Source: Agapetus fuscipes
Lineage: Eukaryota; Arthropoda; Insecta; Trichoptera; Glossosomatidae
DNA length: 64,000 bases
Reading direction: 5' to 3'
Assembly (NCBI GenBank): GCA_951799405.1
Contig: OX637363.1
Span: forward strand, 9,920,001 to 9,984,000
The notes beneath the pieces are model-generated. The model had not been told where the DNA came from. It did no database searches and saw nothing but the letters and a program-made list of their open reading frames with translations. Below are positions 31,711 to 41,261 of this stretch, in pieces (within the stretch, counting starts at the first letter, position 1; each line of letters begins with the position of its first letter). The position numbers were made by a program, and so were the translations under genes.

Positions 31711-32029
31711 ATTATTATATTGGTACCTATGTACCGATATAATAATAATGTTTTAGAATACTGCGATGAATTACTGCAAGGAATATAACTTTTGAAGCTG
31801 GAATTTGAACATTATCAACGTAGGTAGGAATCTATTAAATTTTAATAATAATAGACTAAATAATATTTACACTTTCTAGCAATACAAAAAAGTATGCATA
31901 AAAAATAAGATTGTGTAATAAATTTGCGAAATGCGTAGTGAAACACGCCGGTTACCGCTAGTACCTATATTTTATGTTATAAATTGATGGGGGAAGACCT
32001 AGGAAGGTATGAATGGACCTAATTCCTGA

Positions 32030-32478
32030 AATAGCGAATGAATGGGATATCCAGAGTCATAATAAAAGGAGAGCTTGTATGAAGAAGGTTATGACTCTGG
32101 ATGAAATGAAAGGACAGAAAGAAATGGCGGTTGATCTGTAATGCTGGCGGCTAGGGCTAAGGTTTTTATGTTTATAAATATTATTATTCGTCTATTTTTC
32201 AAAATGTAATTTGTCGTGTATATTCCTTGACTTATAGGTTGGTATGAGGCTGACCACCCATACTGTAAAAAAATATTCAATTTGCCAATGTCACCCCTGT
32301 TTCAGCGAAAGTCTGCAAAAGTTGCAGGGTGTATGTTCATTTGAGGTTTGGTTTTAATTTGTAAGTACACATTTAGCATTTGTAAGCGCAAACTTACACG
32401 TGTCCGTTTGCGGGCATGCATTTGATATGAGTTTTAAATGTTAATATATCTTTGCAACTTAGATTATAGATTATTATA
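32030..32478 (+). pseudogene. LINE-G 3' end with ORF2 remnant
   Basis: Encodes NEWDIQSHNKRRACMKKVM-type residues, then the 3' UTR to TTTGCAACTTAGATTATAGA. Confidence 0.7.
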
Positions 32479-32581
32479 GATTTGTTGATATTGTTATTGA
32501 TGACGTTTTTTCAAGATTTTTACAAGAAAAGATCCACGATATTAAAAGGAAGAATGCCAGGAGATTGAGGCTTTGACTTAC

Positions 32582-32930
32582 CATGAGTCAGGATGTTCAC
32601 CGTTTCGTTGTGGAGGTAGAACAAGCTGTGGACGCAGCCCCAGACGCTGAGGAGGGGTCTGTACCCAGTCTTCACGTAAGGATTAAACTGCAGATGCGAT
32701 GGCATATCCTCCCAAGCCAGCAACTCCTGCGTAGCAGCCTTCCTGCAAGACGTCCCGTTCTGGTGCTCGCTAGATTCCTCATGGATGCTCTTCCTCTTTA
32801 CCACTTGCGGCAGGACTCCAAGACTTCCCATCACATCCTCAGATGGCTCCACTTGCGAAGGTTCAGTCAGATTCCTCTGCCGCAGGGATCCGCCGCCGTT
32901 TGTGGCTTCTATCCCCGAATGCGCCAACAT
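32582..32930 (-). CDS. PAQR4-like: PAQR4-like receptor, N-terminal coding exon
   Basis: Minus-strand exon of 116 codons plus one base, starting at an ATG (32930). It ends at a consensus donor (CTCATG|GTAAGT, intron from 32581). Residues 1-70 are a polar, low-complexity N-terminus. Residues about 70-117 include LLAWEDMPSHLQFNPYVKTG and HSLFYLHNETVNILTHG, the conserved block before the first membrane helix of PAQR (progestin/adipoQ receptor) proteins. HLQFN.YV.TGYRP and SLFYLHNE..NI.THG point to the PAQR4 subgroup. PAQRs are seven-helix membrane proteins. Exons for the helices should lie to the left, but I found none in this window, so the intron is very long, the rest is outside, or this is a relic. 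No stop interrupts the frame. There is no in-frame stop just upstream, so the start is probable, not proven. Confidence 0.7.
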
Positions 32931-33539
32931 TTTACAGGTTAGTTTACAAATATCACAGCACTATGAAATGAAATGTTACATTTTCGGATTACGTAAAAAT
33001 AAACTGTCAGATTTTATAGTTTCGAAATACCGCAGCGACTTCACTTAAATTTATTGTACCTACAATGATTCAAAATTATTTCCGCGCACGATGTATTCAG
33101 ATAATGTTTAAAACAAATACACCAAACAGATTTTGAAGGTAGTCTTTCAGTAATACCAAGCAAAACACGTTGAAATCGTTTCAGAAGACGGATGAATGAA
33201 ATTTGATAAGAGTCAATTTAAATCAAACACACTTAACAATTTTTTATGGTTGTTAAAATAAATATGATGTAGAATTGTGATTAAATGTTTTTTTTTATCT
33301 TGCTGTACGTAACAGTTTTGGATGGTACTTTTTTTTAGAAGTATGAAGTAAAACACGCTTTAAAAATTATTACTGAAAACAATTAATGTTGGGCTTGAAT
33401 CAACCGGGTACTGTATTGTAAGAGGTGTTAAATTTACAAAATACGATGCATATTCTTGATTTTAAGAGATAAATGAATGGAGCTGATTAAGATTATATTG
33501 GAATCACTAATATCAAACGGTTTTCGGTGGTTCTTTTCG

Positions 33540-33850
33540 AGAATATGAATTGAAACCGTGGGTTGGTTTGTCGTGGGGTTGGATCACGTCTTTGGGCGTC
33601 CCGCCTCTGTCTTCATGATGGTGTCCGCAGAGTTGTGTTGGTGGTGTCGGCCGGTGAGTGGGGTTTTAGCACTCGCAGTTGCACACGCACGCACCTACAC
33701 GTGGCTGGCTCGCGCGGTGCCAGCCTGGACGACTAGCTTGCTGCGCGAGACGCAGGCTACTGAGGCGCGGTGCCGCGGGGAGGGGGTGGGACGGACGGCG
33801 ATGCGCATGCCCGAAGAAAGCGCCGCGACGGCGCTATAACAAACACTAAC
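33540..33850. promoter_or_regulatory. GC-rich, CpG-rich unique segment, candidate promoter or 5' exon
   Basis: It differs sharply in composition from the AT-rich surroundings. It lies 0.6-0.9 kb upstream of the PAQR4-like exon (minus strand) and contains ATGCGCATGC and many CG dinucleotides. A plus-strand GGCCGGTGAGT is also a good splice donor, so divergent transcription is possible. I see no conserved protein. Confidence 0.35.
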
Positions 33851-33934
33851 AGGTATTGTCTTGAAAGAGATTTAATATTATCACGGATTTTTTACATTTA
33901 TTTATTTCAGCGCTCTCCACTACTCGTCAAGTTA

Positions 33935-34209
33935 GTGAGCGCTATTTTTATGTGTATCACACCTCAAGAGCCCTCTGCGAGCTTGGTCGTCGCTGTAGAA
34001 AGCGCCAATTCTCAAGCAAGACCCTTTTGTTGTAAGGTTGGATGGACCTTTCAGTGACCGGTCTTTGGTAAAGGTTTATGAAATTTTCAACCCAGCGAAG
34101 ATCATATTTGGAAATATAAATGGTATATTTTTGTGCTCCGCCGGGATCCGAATCCACAACCTTCCATTTACGAGTCCAAAGTGTTGCCACTGGACTACGG
34201 ACCGGTCCA
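33935..34209 (-). mobile_element. SINE-Q with tail B (truncated tail)
   Basis: AGTGAGCGCTATTTTTATGT, CACACCTCAAGAGCCCTCTG, the body, then CTGGACTACGGACCGGTCC. It sits between two GC-rich unique segments. Confidence 0.75.
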
Positions 34210-34254
34210 AGTTTACTGAAACCTAACAATAGAAACATAAATCTCGGGAATATT

Positions 34255-34445
34255 TTTGTAAAACAAAGTGAGTCGGTGCTTGTTCGTGTTTGGTCGGGCC
34301 GCGTCTCCCCCACCTCCCTTGCGTCTGCGCCGGCGCATTACCGTCAGCAGAGAGCGCGCGAAACACTAGTGGGGAACATTTCACGGTTACCGCATGGCGG
34401 AGATTTCCGCAAACCTTAGAACGGGGACACGCGGACCCAACTTGT
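34255..34445. other. GC-rich unique segment
   Basis: A second CG-rich block (GGTCGGGCCGCGTCTCCCCC, GCATGGCGGAGATTTCCGC) separated from 33540 by a SINE. The two may once have formed one regulatory region. No gene recognised. Confidence 0.3.
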
Positions 34446-34606
34446 AACCTGGCCGCCCTTTACACTGATCAGGAGTCCTTAGCAACACGCATAACCGTCT
34501 TTTCTAGCAAATGTAAAACGAGAGAGCTGCTAAAAATAAATATTAGGAGGAATGCTTGCATTCAATGCCAACAGCTAGGATTCAATCCCCATTGAGGGTT
34601 TACTGT

Positions 34607-34672
34607 ACTGTACTGCATCCTGCCGCCGTTCCACTAGGGGTGGCCGTTACCCCCTAGATGCGTCTCCACTTT
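34607..34672 (-). repeat. LINE-K 3' end with (TACAG)n tail
   Basis: TACTGTACTGTACTGCATCC then CCACTAGGGGTGGCCG, the reverse of the end at 47095-47140. Confidence 0.65.
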
Positions 34673-34679
34673 TTTCTGC

Positions 34680-34999
34680 CTTTTTTTTTTAAGAAATCCT
34701 GTGCGGGAGACTCCCTAGATTCTAGAGACTCTATGGGTCTATGACACTTGTTGTAGTGCTGCAGAGGTGTACGAGCTTGGTCGTCGCTACAAAGCGCCAA
34801 TACTCAAGCAAGACCCAGTTGCTGTAAGGCTGGATGGACCTTTGATGACCGGTCATTGGTAAAGGTTTATGAATTTTTTAACCCAGCGAAGAGCAAATTT
34901 GAAAATATAAATGGTATATTTTTTGTGCTTCGCCGGGATTCGAACCCACAACCTTCCCATTCAGAGTCCGTAGTGTTACCACTGAGCTACGGAACGGTC
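34680..34999 (-). mobile_element. SINE-Q with tail A, near full length
   Basis: T-run, AAGAAATCCTGTGCGGGAGA, tail A, body, then head box B (minus) GTGGGTTCGAATCCCGGCG and GTAGCTCAGTGGTAACACTA. Confidence 0.85.
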
Positions 35000-35165
35000 A
35001 TATGCCTTTGCATATGTCTTTCATCTCTTCAACATTCATCCCTTTCTTCATACATACTCTCCTCTTTTCTCACTCTGCAGGTTCCATTCTTTTCTTTCCC
35101 TTCCGCGCTTCCTCTGATACTTCCTCTGTACCTACACTTTCTTCGTTAGTCGTTCATCATCCATT
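35000..35165 (-). pseudogene. LINE-K ORF2 C-terminal fragment
   Basis: The minus strand encodes VCMKKGMNVEEMKDICKG-like residues. No UTR is present. Confidence 0.5.
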
Positions 35166-35184
35166 CTTTCATGTCAGGGTTTCA

Positions 35185-35405
35185 GAAATGATTTCTGGTT
35201 TCGATGTTTATTCCAAGCTCAAAATAAAATAGCGACCGGCAAGGTTTACTTATCCTTCACACCAAATGAGAATCAGCCCCTTCGGAAGCTCACATATACT
35301 ACCTTCAACTTAACTGGTTAGCCAAAGGCCGTGTCCTTTACCTGTAAAAAAAAATAGGTTCCACACGCCATATGCGATTCCTTTGGGGCCCAACCCCCTA
35401 AAAAA
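35185..35405 (+). repeat. Degenerate S2 SINE without head
   Basis: TTTCAGAAATGATTTCTGG, GACCGGCAAGGTTTACTTAT and TTACCTGTAAAAAAAAATAG mark the S2 body. Confidence 0.55.
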
Positions 35406-35550
35406 TCGGCTCGAAATGAAACTAAGGAAGGACGCCGAATAATTTCAAGGTTGAAGAACCAACGCCGATGGTTTGACCACCACATCGATTCCCAATAACA
35501 TGTTTTTTTCTATCGAAGACCAGGAGCCATGAAAATCCTTCTTCATCTTA

Positions 35551-36046
35551 CCGGTCCGTAGCTCAGTGGTAACACTGCGGACTCTGAATGGGAAGGTTGT
35601 GGGTCCGATTCCCGGCGGAGCACAAAAAATATACTATTTATATTTTCAAATTTGCTCTTCGCCGGGTTGTAAAAATTCATAAAAACCTGTACCAATGACC
35701 GGTCACCAAAGCCATCCAGCCTTACAGCAACTTGGTCTTGCTTGAGAATTGTCGCTTTGTAGCGACGACGATCAAGCTCGTAAAAAGGTCGATAGCTCAA
35801 TTGGTAGAATGCTTGCATTCCATGCCGAGAGCAAGGGTTCGATCTCAAAGGTTTACTCAGCCTTCACAAGAAATGAGAACCAGTCCCTCCGGGAGCTGGG
35901 AAACCCTCACTTCAACTGAAAGTCGTTGGTGTGAGGCCGGCCCCCTTACCTGTAAAAATAAATAGGTCCCGAAGCGCCACATGCGACCTCTTCGGGGATA
36001 ACGCAGGCAAGAAGTTACACTATATGTGTAGCTTAGTTGCGTATCT
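35551..36046 (+). mobile_element. Dimeric SINE (SINE-Q + S2), most complete copy
   Basis: SINE-Q head at 35551 (CCGTAGCTCAGTGGTAACAC), body, S2 head (GGTCGATAGCTCAATTGGTA, 35786 onward), S2 body with CTCAGCCTTCACAAGAAATG and TTCAACTGAAAGTCGTTGG, and tail TGTAGCTTAGTTGCG. Confidence 0.85.
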
Positions 36047-36067
36047 TAAATAGAATAATAATAAATA

Positions 36068-36480
36068 AAGAGGCTGATTTATTTGGTGAGCGCTGTTTAA
36101 GTGTGTATCACACCTCAAGAGCCCTCAGCGAGCTTGGTCGTCTTTGTAGAAAGCGCCAATTCTCAAGCAAGACCCAGTTGTTGTAAGGTTGGATGGACCT
36201 TTCAGTGACCGGTCTTTGGTAAAGGTTTATGAATTTTTCAACCCAGCGAAGAGCACATTTGGAAATATAAATGGTATATTTTTGTGCTCCGCCGGGATTC
36301 GAATCCACAACCTTCCATTTACGAGTCCGAAGTGTTGCCACTGGACTGCGGACCAGTCCAAGAAATGCCAACAACACGCGGTGTACCTGAGCGGTCACCC
36401 ATCCAGGTAGCATCCGCACCCAATGTTGCTTAACTTCGGTGATCTGATGAGAACCGGTGCTTTCAACATGGTTTCTTCGT
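36068..36480 (-). mobile_element. 5S-tRNA hybrid SINE
   Basis: Tail B at the left, SINE-Q body and head, then the 5S module at 36360-36480. On the minus strand the module starts CCATGTTGAAAGCACCGG and keeps GATCACCGAAGTTAAGCAAC and GGATGGGTGACCGCTCAGG. Its box C (GATGGGTGACC) matches 5S rRNA better than the 28 kb copy. Confidence 0.85.
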
Positions 36481-36709
36481 TGACTTCATCTTCTTCATAT
36501 TATTAACTCTATGGGAGGAATCTTGAGGATTATGACAGGAAGAGTTAGAGTTAGAAGAAGTATGAATTGGTAAAAGAGAAAGATTATAATTAATTAATAA
36601 TAAACAATAATGAATTATTAAATAATGATATTAATACCTGTTTCTGGCCAGGCAGAATAGGTTGGGGAATTGCGTTCCTCTTCACAAATCTATTTAAAAA
36701 AAAAAAAAA

Positions 36710-36802
36710 CTTGAAAGGGGACGTGAAAGTAATGGTACTAAAGAATATGATGAGATGGTTTGGAAATATAGAAAGAATGGATGATGGAAGACTATCAAAG
36801 TG
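36710..36802 (+). pseudogene. LINE-K ORF2 fragment
   Basis: Encodes LKGDVKVMVLKNMMRWFGNI and ERMDDGRLSK. It is cut at the hairpin at 36809. Confidence 0.6.
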
Positions 36803-36808
36803 TACCAT

Positions 36809-36890
36809 ATCATCTTCAGGTAAGAATGCAATTTGATTGATTGTATTCTTTCCTGAAGATGATCGACAAGATCGAAAACATTCGTAATTA
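36809..36890 (+). ncRNA. Hammerhead-like hairpin
   Basis: An inverted repeat (36809-36832 with 36840-36863, three mismatches) leads into CTGAAGA (36853-36859), a GATC/GATC helix and GAAAAC (36874-36879). It is homologous to the core at 43239. Confidence 0.4.
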
Positions 36891-36955
36891 TTAATTAAAA
36901 TAAATCGAACTATTGTTGATAGTTGACGTAAAGTGTATTATAAATATATGTATAT

Positions 36956-37412
36956 GTAAAGCGAAATGAGTAAAGTATGTACGGTGGAAATGAAGCATTT
37001 GAGAAGCATGACAGCAAAAACTCTGAGTTAGGAATGTTAGGAATGAATGGGTAAAAAAATAATGTAATTTGAAAGAGGATGTGAAAGTTAAAGTACAAAA
37101 GAATGTGATGAGATGGTTTGGGCATGTGGAAAAAATGAATGATGATAGACTGACAAAGTATGTATACAAAGAAAGTGTGAAAGGAAAAAGAGGGAAGGGA
37201 CGACCGAGAAAAGTATGGAGTGATCAGATTGAGGAGATTGTGAAAGAATGGGATATACAAAGTGAGCGTAAAAGAAGAAAATGCATGAAAAAGGTGATGG
37301 CTATGAAGGAATTGAAAGAGGTATGTCAGGATAGGAAAAAATGGAGGCAACTCTGCAGAGGCTCTGGCCACCCCTAGCGGAATGGCGACAGAGTTACAGT
37401 TACAGTTATTAT
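36956..37412 (+). pseudogene. LINE-K ORF2 C-terminus with (ACAGTT)n tail
   Basis: The reading starts near SEMSKVCTVEMKHLRSM with an in-frame stop. It is open from 37069 as VKVQKNVMRWFGHVEKMNDD, KGKRGKGRPRKVWSDQIEEI and DRKKWRQLCRGSGHP. After the TAG come GAGTTACAGTTACAGTTA repeats, so LINE-K has almost no 3' UTR. Confidence 0.75.
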
Positions 37413-37514
37413 GAAAAGAAGCCGTGTTTCATTAGAATTTGTTTCTATAAAAAATATAAATATCAACCATTTTAATTTTTAAAAAACGTCATGAAAAATC
37501 ATATTAAACCTATT

Positions 37515-37822
37515 ATAAGTAGAGTGCTTGCATTTCTATGCTGTGAGCTCGGGTTCGAATCCCACCGAGGGTGTCAGAAATGATTTCCCGTTTCGGTGTT
37601 TATTTCAAGCCCCAAAATAAAATACCGGCAAGGTATACTCAACCTTCACAAGAAATGAGTACCAGCCCTTTCGGGAGCTGGGAAACCACCTTCAACTGAA
37701 GTGGTTGGCGTAAGGCCGGCCCCCTTACCTGTAAAAATAAATAGGTTCAACTCGCCACATGCGACTCCTTCGAAGATAACGCGGCAAGCAGTTACACTAT
37801 ATGTGTAGCTTAGTTGCGTTCC
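37515..37822 (+). mobile_element. S2 SINE, monomer
   Basis: Partial head (GAGTGCTTGCATTTCTATGC, box B GGGTTCGAATCCCACCG), GTGTCAGAAATGATTTCCCG, full body and tail TGTGTAGCTTAGTTGCG. It shows that S2 also moves without SINE-Q. Confidence 0.8.
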
Positions 37823-37837
37823 GTTTATAAATCGTCA

Positions 37838-38550
37838 ATGAGATGGTTTGGACATATGGAGAGAACGGATGAGAAAATGATGACGAAGAAAGTATATGTT
37901 GCAAGAAAAGATAGAGGAAGATCTAGAAAGGTATGGATGGACCAATCTAATCTAATCTAAGTTGCAAAGATATGTACATTGGGGATTCACATTGTATGCA
38001 TTCTCACAAGCAGACACGTACAAGTTCGCGCATGCGCATGCTGTATGTGAACCTACAATATAAAAACCAAATGTCAAATGGACACACACCCTGCAACTCT
38101 TGCCGACCTTCCCTGAAACAGAGGGGACATTGGCAAAGTGAACCATTTTCTAAAGCATGGGTTGTCAGCCGCATACCAACCTATAAGTCAAGGAACAAGG
38201 AAGGACCAAATTCCTGAAATAGTCAATGAATGGGATATCCAGAGTCATAATAAAAGGAGAGCCTGTATCAAGAAAGTTATGACTGTATGAAATGAAAGAA
38301 ATATGTAAGGACAGAAAGAAATGACGGTTGATCTGTAATGTTTACAAGTATTATTATTATTTGTCTATTTTTAAAAGTGTTGTGTATTTTCCTTGACTTA
38401 TTGGTGTATGTTCATTCGAGATTTGGGTTTTTATATTGTAAGTCCACATGCGGCATGTTTAAACGCAAACTTGAACGTGTCTGCTTGTGAGAATGCATAT
38501 AATGTCAATTCCGAATGTAACATATCCTTGCAACTTAGATTAGATTAGAT
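37838..38550 (+). pseudogene. LINE-G copy interrupted by another LINE-G
   Basis: ORF2 remnant (37838-37942: MRWFGHMERTDEKMMTKK-like) stops at GGATGGACCA. It resumes at 38203 with GGAAGGACCAAATTCCTGAA, so GGACCA is a probable target duplication. The 3' UTR is deleted internally and ends GATTAGATTAGATT. Confidence 0.65.
37943..38202 (-). repeat. LINE-G 3' UTR nested in LINE-G
   Basis: Reverse copy from AATCTAATCTAATCTAAGTT to CAACCTATAAGTCAAGGAAC. Confidence 0.75.
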
Positions 38551-38689
38551 TGGTCCTTCCATACTCATACAAACTATAGCCAAAGCACAAAGTTACCTAT
38601 CCAAAAACAGTTACCTTCACTATTTGAGTGACAATGGGATAGCGCCTAAACTTTTGATCAAAACCTGTAATTCTCACATACCACCTAAC

Positions 38690-38995
38690 ATAGTGTCGCA
38701 AACTTGAAATCCGTACGAGCTCTTATAGATATAGAGCGCGTACACGCATACATCTTACTGCTGTCAACAAGGTTATAGTGCCCAATAGAGCAAACACATC
38801 AAATTTTGCAGACAGAAGCTTTGCGGTGGCCGGGCCGGTTGCCTGGAACAATTTGCCCATCGGTGTTCGCGCGAACCAGCCTACCACCACCTTCAGAAAG
38901 GAACTGAAGACACTACTTTTCTCCAGAAGCCATGGCGCCCTTGAGATGGTCCTGGACCATTAAATGGCGCCACAGGAAAGAAATCATCCATCATC
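38690..38995 (+). pseudogene. L2/CR1-like LINE ORF2 C-terminus
   Basis: Encodes FADRSFAVAGPVAWNNLPIG and TTTFRKELKTLLFSRSHGA, then a stop. F.VAGP.AWN.LP is the standard CR1/L2-type C-terminal motif. The last 40 bases could pair GGCGCCC with GGCGCC. Confidence 0.7.
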
Positions 38996-39004
38996 TTTAT
39001 CATA

Positions 39005-39330
39005 CATCGTATGACAGACTATGAAATCAAAGTGACTACGCACACCCATACACGTACTATAGATCCATCTAGGAGTAGTTCGTGATTGTATTAGTGCATT
39101 GGAATGACGTTCTGGTGAAAGAATGATCTAGTGAATTGGAGAGAGACTCCTCTGGTTCCCTATATAAAAGATCAAAATGGTACGGACACTAGAGTCGCAA
39201 GAGAGTAATTCGCTAAAAAATACCTATAAACAGTTATTGTCAAGTTGTGAAATAAAGTGGAAGAAATAAATTATATAAAAATTAATTCTGGCATTTTAAT
39301 TAAAGAGAGAATCCAGCAGGAAACGTAACA
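39005..39330 (+). mobile_element. Probable LTR fragment or solo LTR
   Basis: TATA-like CCTATATAAAAGATC (about 39160), AATAAA around 39250-39266, and the end GGAAACGTAACA matching other LTR ends in the window. The 5' boundary is unclear. Confidence 0.4.
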
Positions 39331-39384
39331 ATAGTAAAACTTCGTAGATGGAGTACACGGAATTTAAGTATGAATTTGTACATT

Positions 39385-39850
39385 TGGCTCGTAGTTTAGT
39401 GGTAACACTTTGGACTCTGAATGGAAGGTTGTGGGTTCGAATCCCGGCAGAGCACAAAAAAATACCATTTATATTTTCAAATTTGCTCTTTGCCGAGATG
39501 AAAAATTCATAAACCTTTACCAATGACCGGTCACCAATGCTCCATCCAGCCTTACAGCAACTGGGTATTGCTTGAGAATTGGCGCTTTGTAGCGACGACG
39601 ACCAAGCTCGTTAAAAGGTCGATAGCTCAATTGGTAGAATGCTTGCATTCCATGCCGAGAGCAAGGGTTAGATCTCAAGGTTTACTCTACAAGAAATGAG
39701 AAGGGAGCTGGAAAACCCCCACTTCAACTGAAAGTGGTTGGTGTGAGGCCGGCCCCCTTACTCGTAAAAATAAATAGGTCCCGAATCACCACATGCGACC
39801 CCTTAGGTGATAACGCAGGCAAGAAGTTACACTGTAGCTTAGTTGCGTTG
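39385..39850 (+). mobile_element. Dimeric SINE (SINE-Q + S2)
   Basis: SINE-Q head GGCTCGTAGTTTAGTGGTAA, body, S2 head GGTCGATAGCTCAATTGGTA, body with a small deletion, and tail GTAGCTTAGTTGCGTTGCG. Confidence 0.8.
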
Positions 39851-39854
39851 CGTA

Positions 39855-39947
39855 TAGGGGTCTATGATACATGTTGTAGTGCCGCAGAGGTGTTTACGAG
39901 CTTGGTCGTCTCTACAAAGCACCAATACTCAAGCAAGACCCAGTTTT
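39855..39947 (-). repeat. SINE-Q tail A fragment within an S2 tail
   Basis: ATAGGGGTCTATGATACATG to CAATACTCAAGCAAGACCC. It is followed by a second TAGCTTAGTTGCGTTGCG, so it interrupts or duplicates the S2 tail. Confidence 0.6.
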
Positions 39948-40304
39948 GTGTAGATAGCTTAGTTGCGTTGCGTTTGGCCCTGTAATATAGGGGCGAGAAG
40001 GCGCTAACAATACTAGGAGCGACTGAAAGTGAGATATTGATTTTTACAATGCGCCATTTTCCCTCTGTGGACGCGTTTTCCCGCCGTTCCAAATTTGAAA
40101 CAATGTCAGTGTGTACAGCCGTGAACTTAGCGTGTCCGTGAAAGGAACGTCCTTGAAAGCAGAAACGGACAGAGCCATGTAAAAAATGTAATACAAAAAG
40201 TAGTGTAGGTAAAACACAATGAACGATCGCAGTCTAATGGTAAACGCTTCATGTGGGTAATCGGAATTCGGAAGGTAGTAGGCTCGATAAACTCATCTTT
40301 GATC

Positions 40305-40510
40305 CTTTATTAGAAATCGGTCACAAAGGATCACATGCGGCGTGTACAAGCGCGAGCTTATACGTGTTTGCTAGTGTAAATGCATATTATGCTTGTGGGA
40401 ATGCATTTAATATAAATCTTAAATGGTATATATCCTTGCAGCTTAGATTAGATAAGATTAGATGTGAATACCCAATGTTACATATCTTTGTAACTTAGAT
40501 TGGATTAGAT
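40305..40510 (+). repeat. LINE-G tail fragments (two ends in series)
   Basis: GGATCACATGCGGCGTGTAC, then two successive TTGCAGCTTAGATTAGAT-type ends at about 40440 and 40490. Confidence 0.6.
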
Positions 40511-40544
40511 TGAAGAATTTAGTAACGTTTTTATTTAGTAACGT

Positions 40545-40790
40545 AACATTCCTTGAGGTTGGTATGAGGCTGACCACCCATACTGTAAAAAATGTTTCAC
40601 TTTGCCAATGTCACCCCTGTGTCAGGGAAGGTCGGCAAAAGTTGTAGGGATTATGTTCATTTGAGGTTAGGATTTTATTTGAAAGTACACATTCAGCATT
40701 TGTAAGCGCGAACTGCACGTGTTTGTTTGTGGGCATACATATCTGAGAGCTTTAAATGAATATATCCTTGCAACTTAGATTATAGATTGA
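40545..40790 (+). repeat. LINE-G 3' UTR copy
   Basis: CATTCCTTGAGGTTGGTATG to CTTGCAACTTAGATTATAGA. Confidence 0.75.
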
Positions 40791-41261
40791 TTTTTTCCAC
40801 ATTTTCGTTGAAAAATACGATACAAATTTCTGTAACGTGGATTGAAAATTGAGTTGTATGGAAACATAACGTTGGGTTCTTTACGACTCAATTGATGTTT
40901 ATTTTTTATATTGACACAAGTTGCAAGAAGTATGTCAAATCTATAGATATTTGATATTTTTGGTAAACAAACTGAATTGAACGAATTAGGATTTCTTCAT
41001 CGAAATTGTTCTTCCTACGTTTGTACCTTTTTTGTTCAAAAATAAGTATCATTTTGGATTATACTAACATACGAAATCATGTTTTTTGTACGTATGATCA
41101 AACAAAAATCTGGCTTCTAAAGGTGTTATTCTGAAACAGCAAAGCTATGGTTCATCCGTAGCCTTCAGTGAATTTTCCATAGAAAAAAGCGATGGTCCTT
41201 TGATCAGCTATGAATTAGTTTTTTTGTGAATAGCTTTGTAGGAATTTCATACTACAATTGT

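Noticed and set aside
33558..33839. 93-codon plus-strand frame in the GC-rich block
   Set aside because: High GC alone yields long open frames. There is no domain and no conservation evidence.
36890..37371. Long minus-strand frames rich in Phe/Leu/Ser (also at 4082, 46799 and 56242)
   Set aside because: They are antisense of LINE-K ORF2, recurring because the LINE recurs.
40205..40275. Weak tRNA-like boxes (AGTCTAATGGTAAACG, GGCTCGATAA)
   Set aside because: Too degenerate and without a recognisable SINE body downstream.
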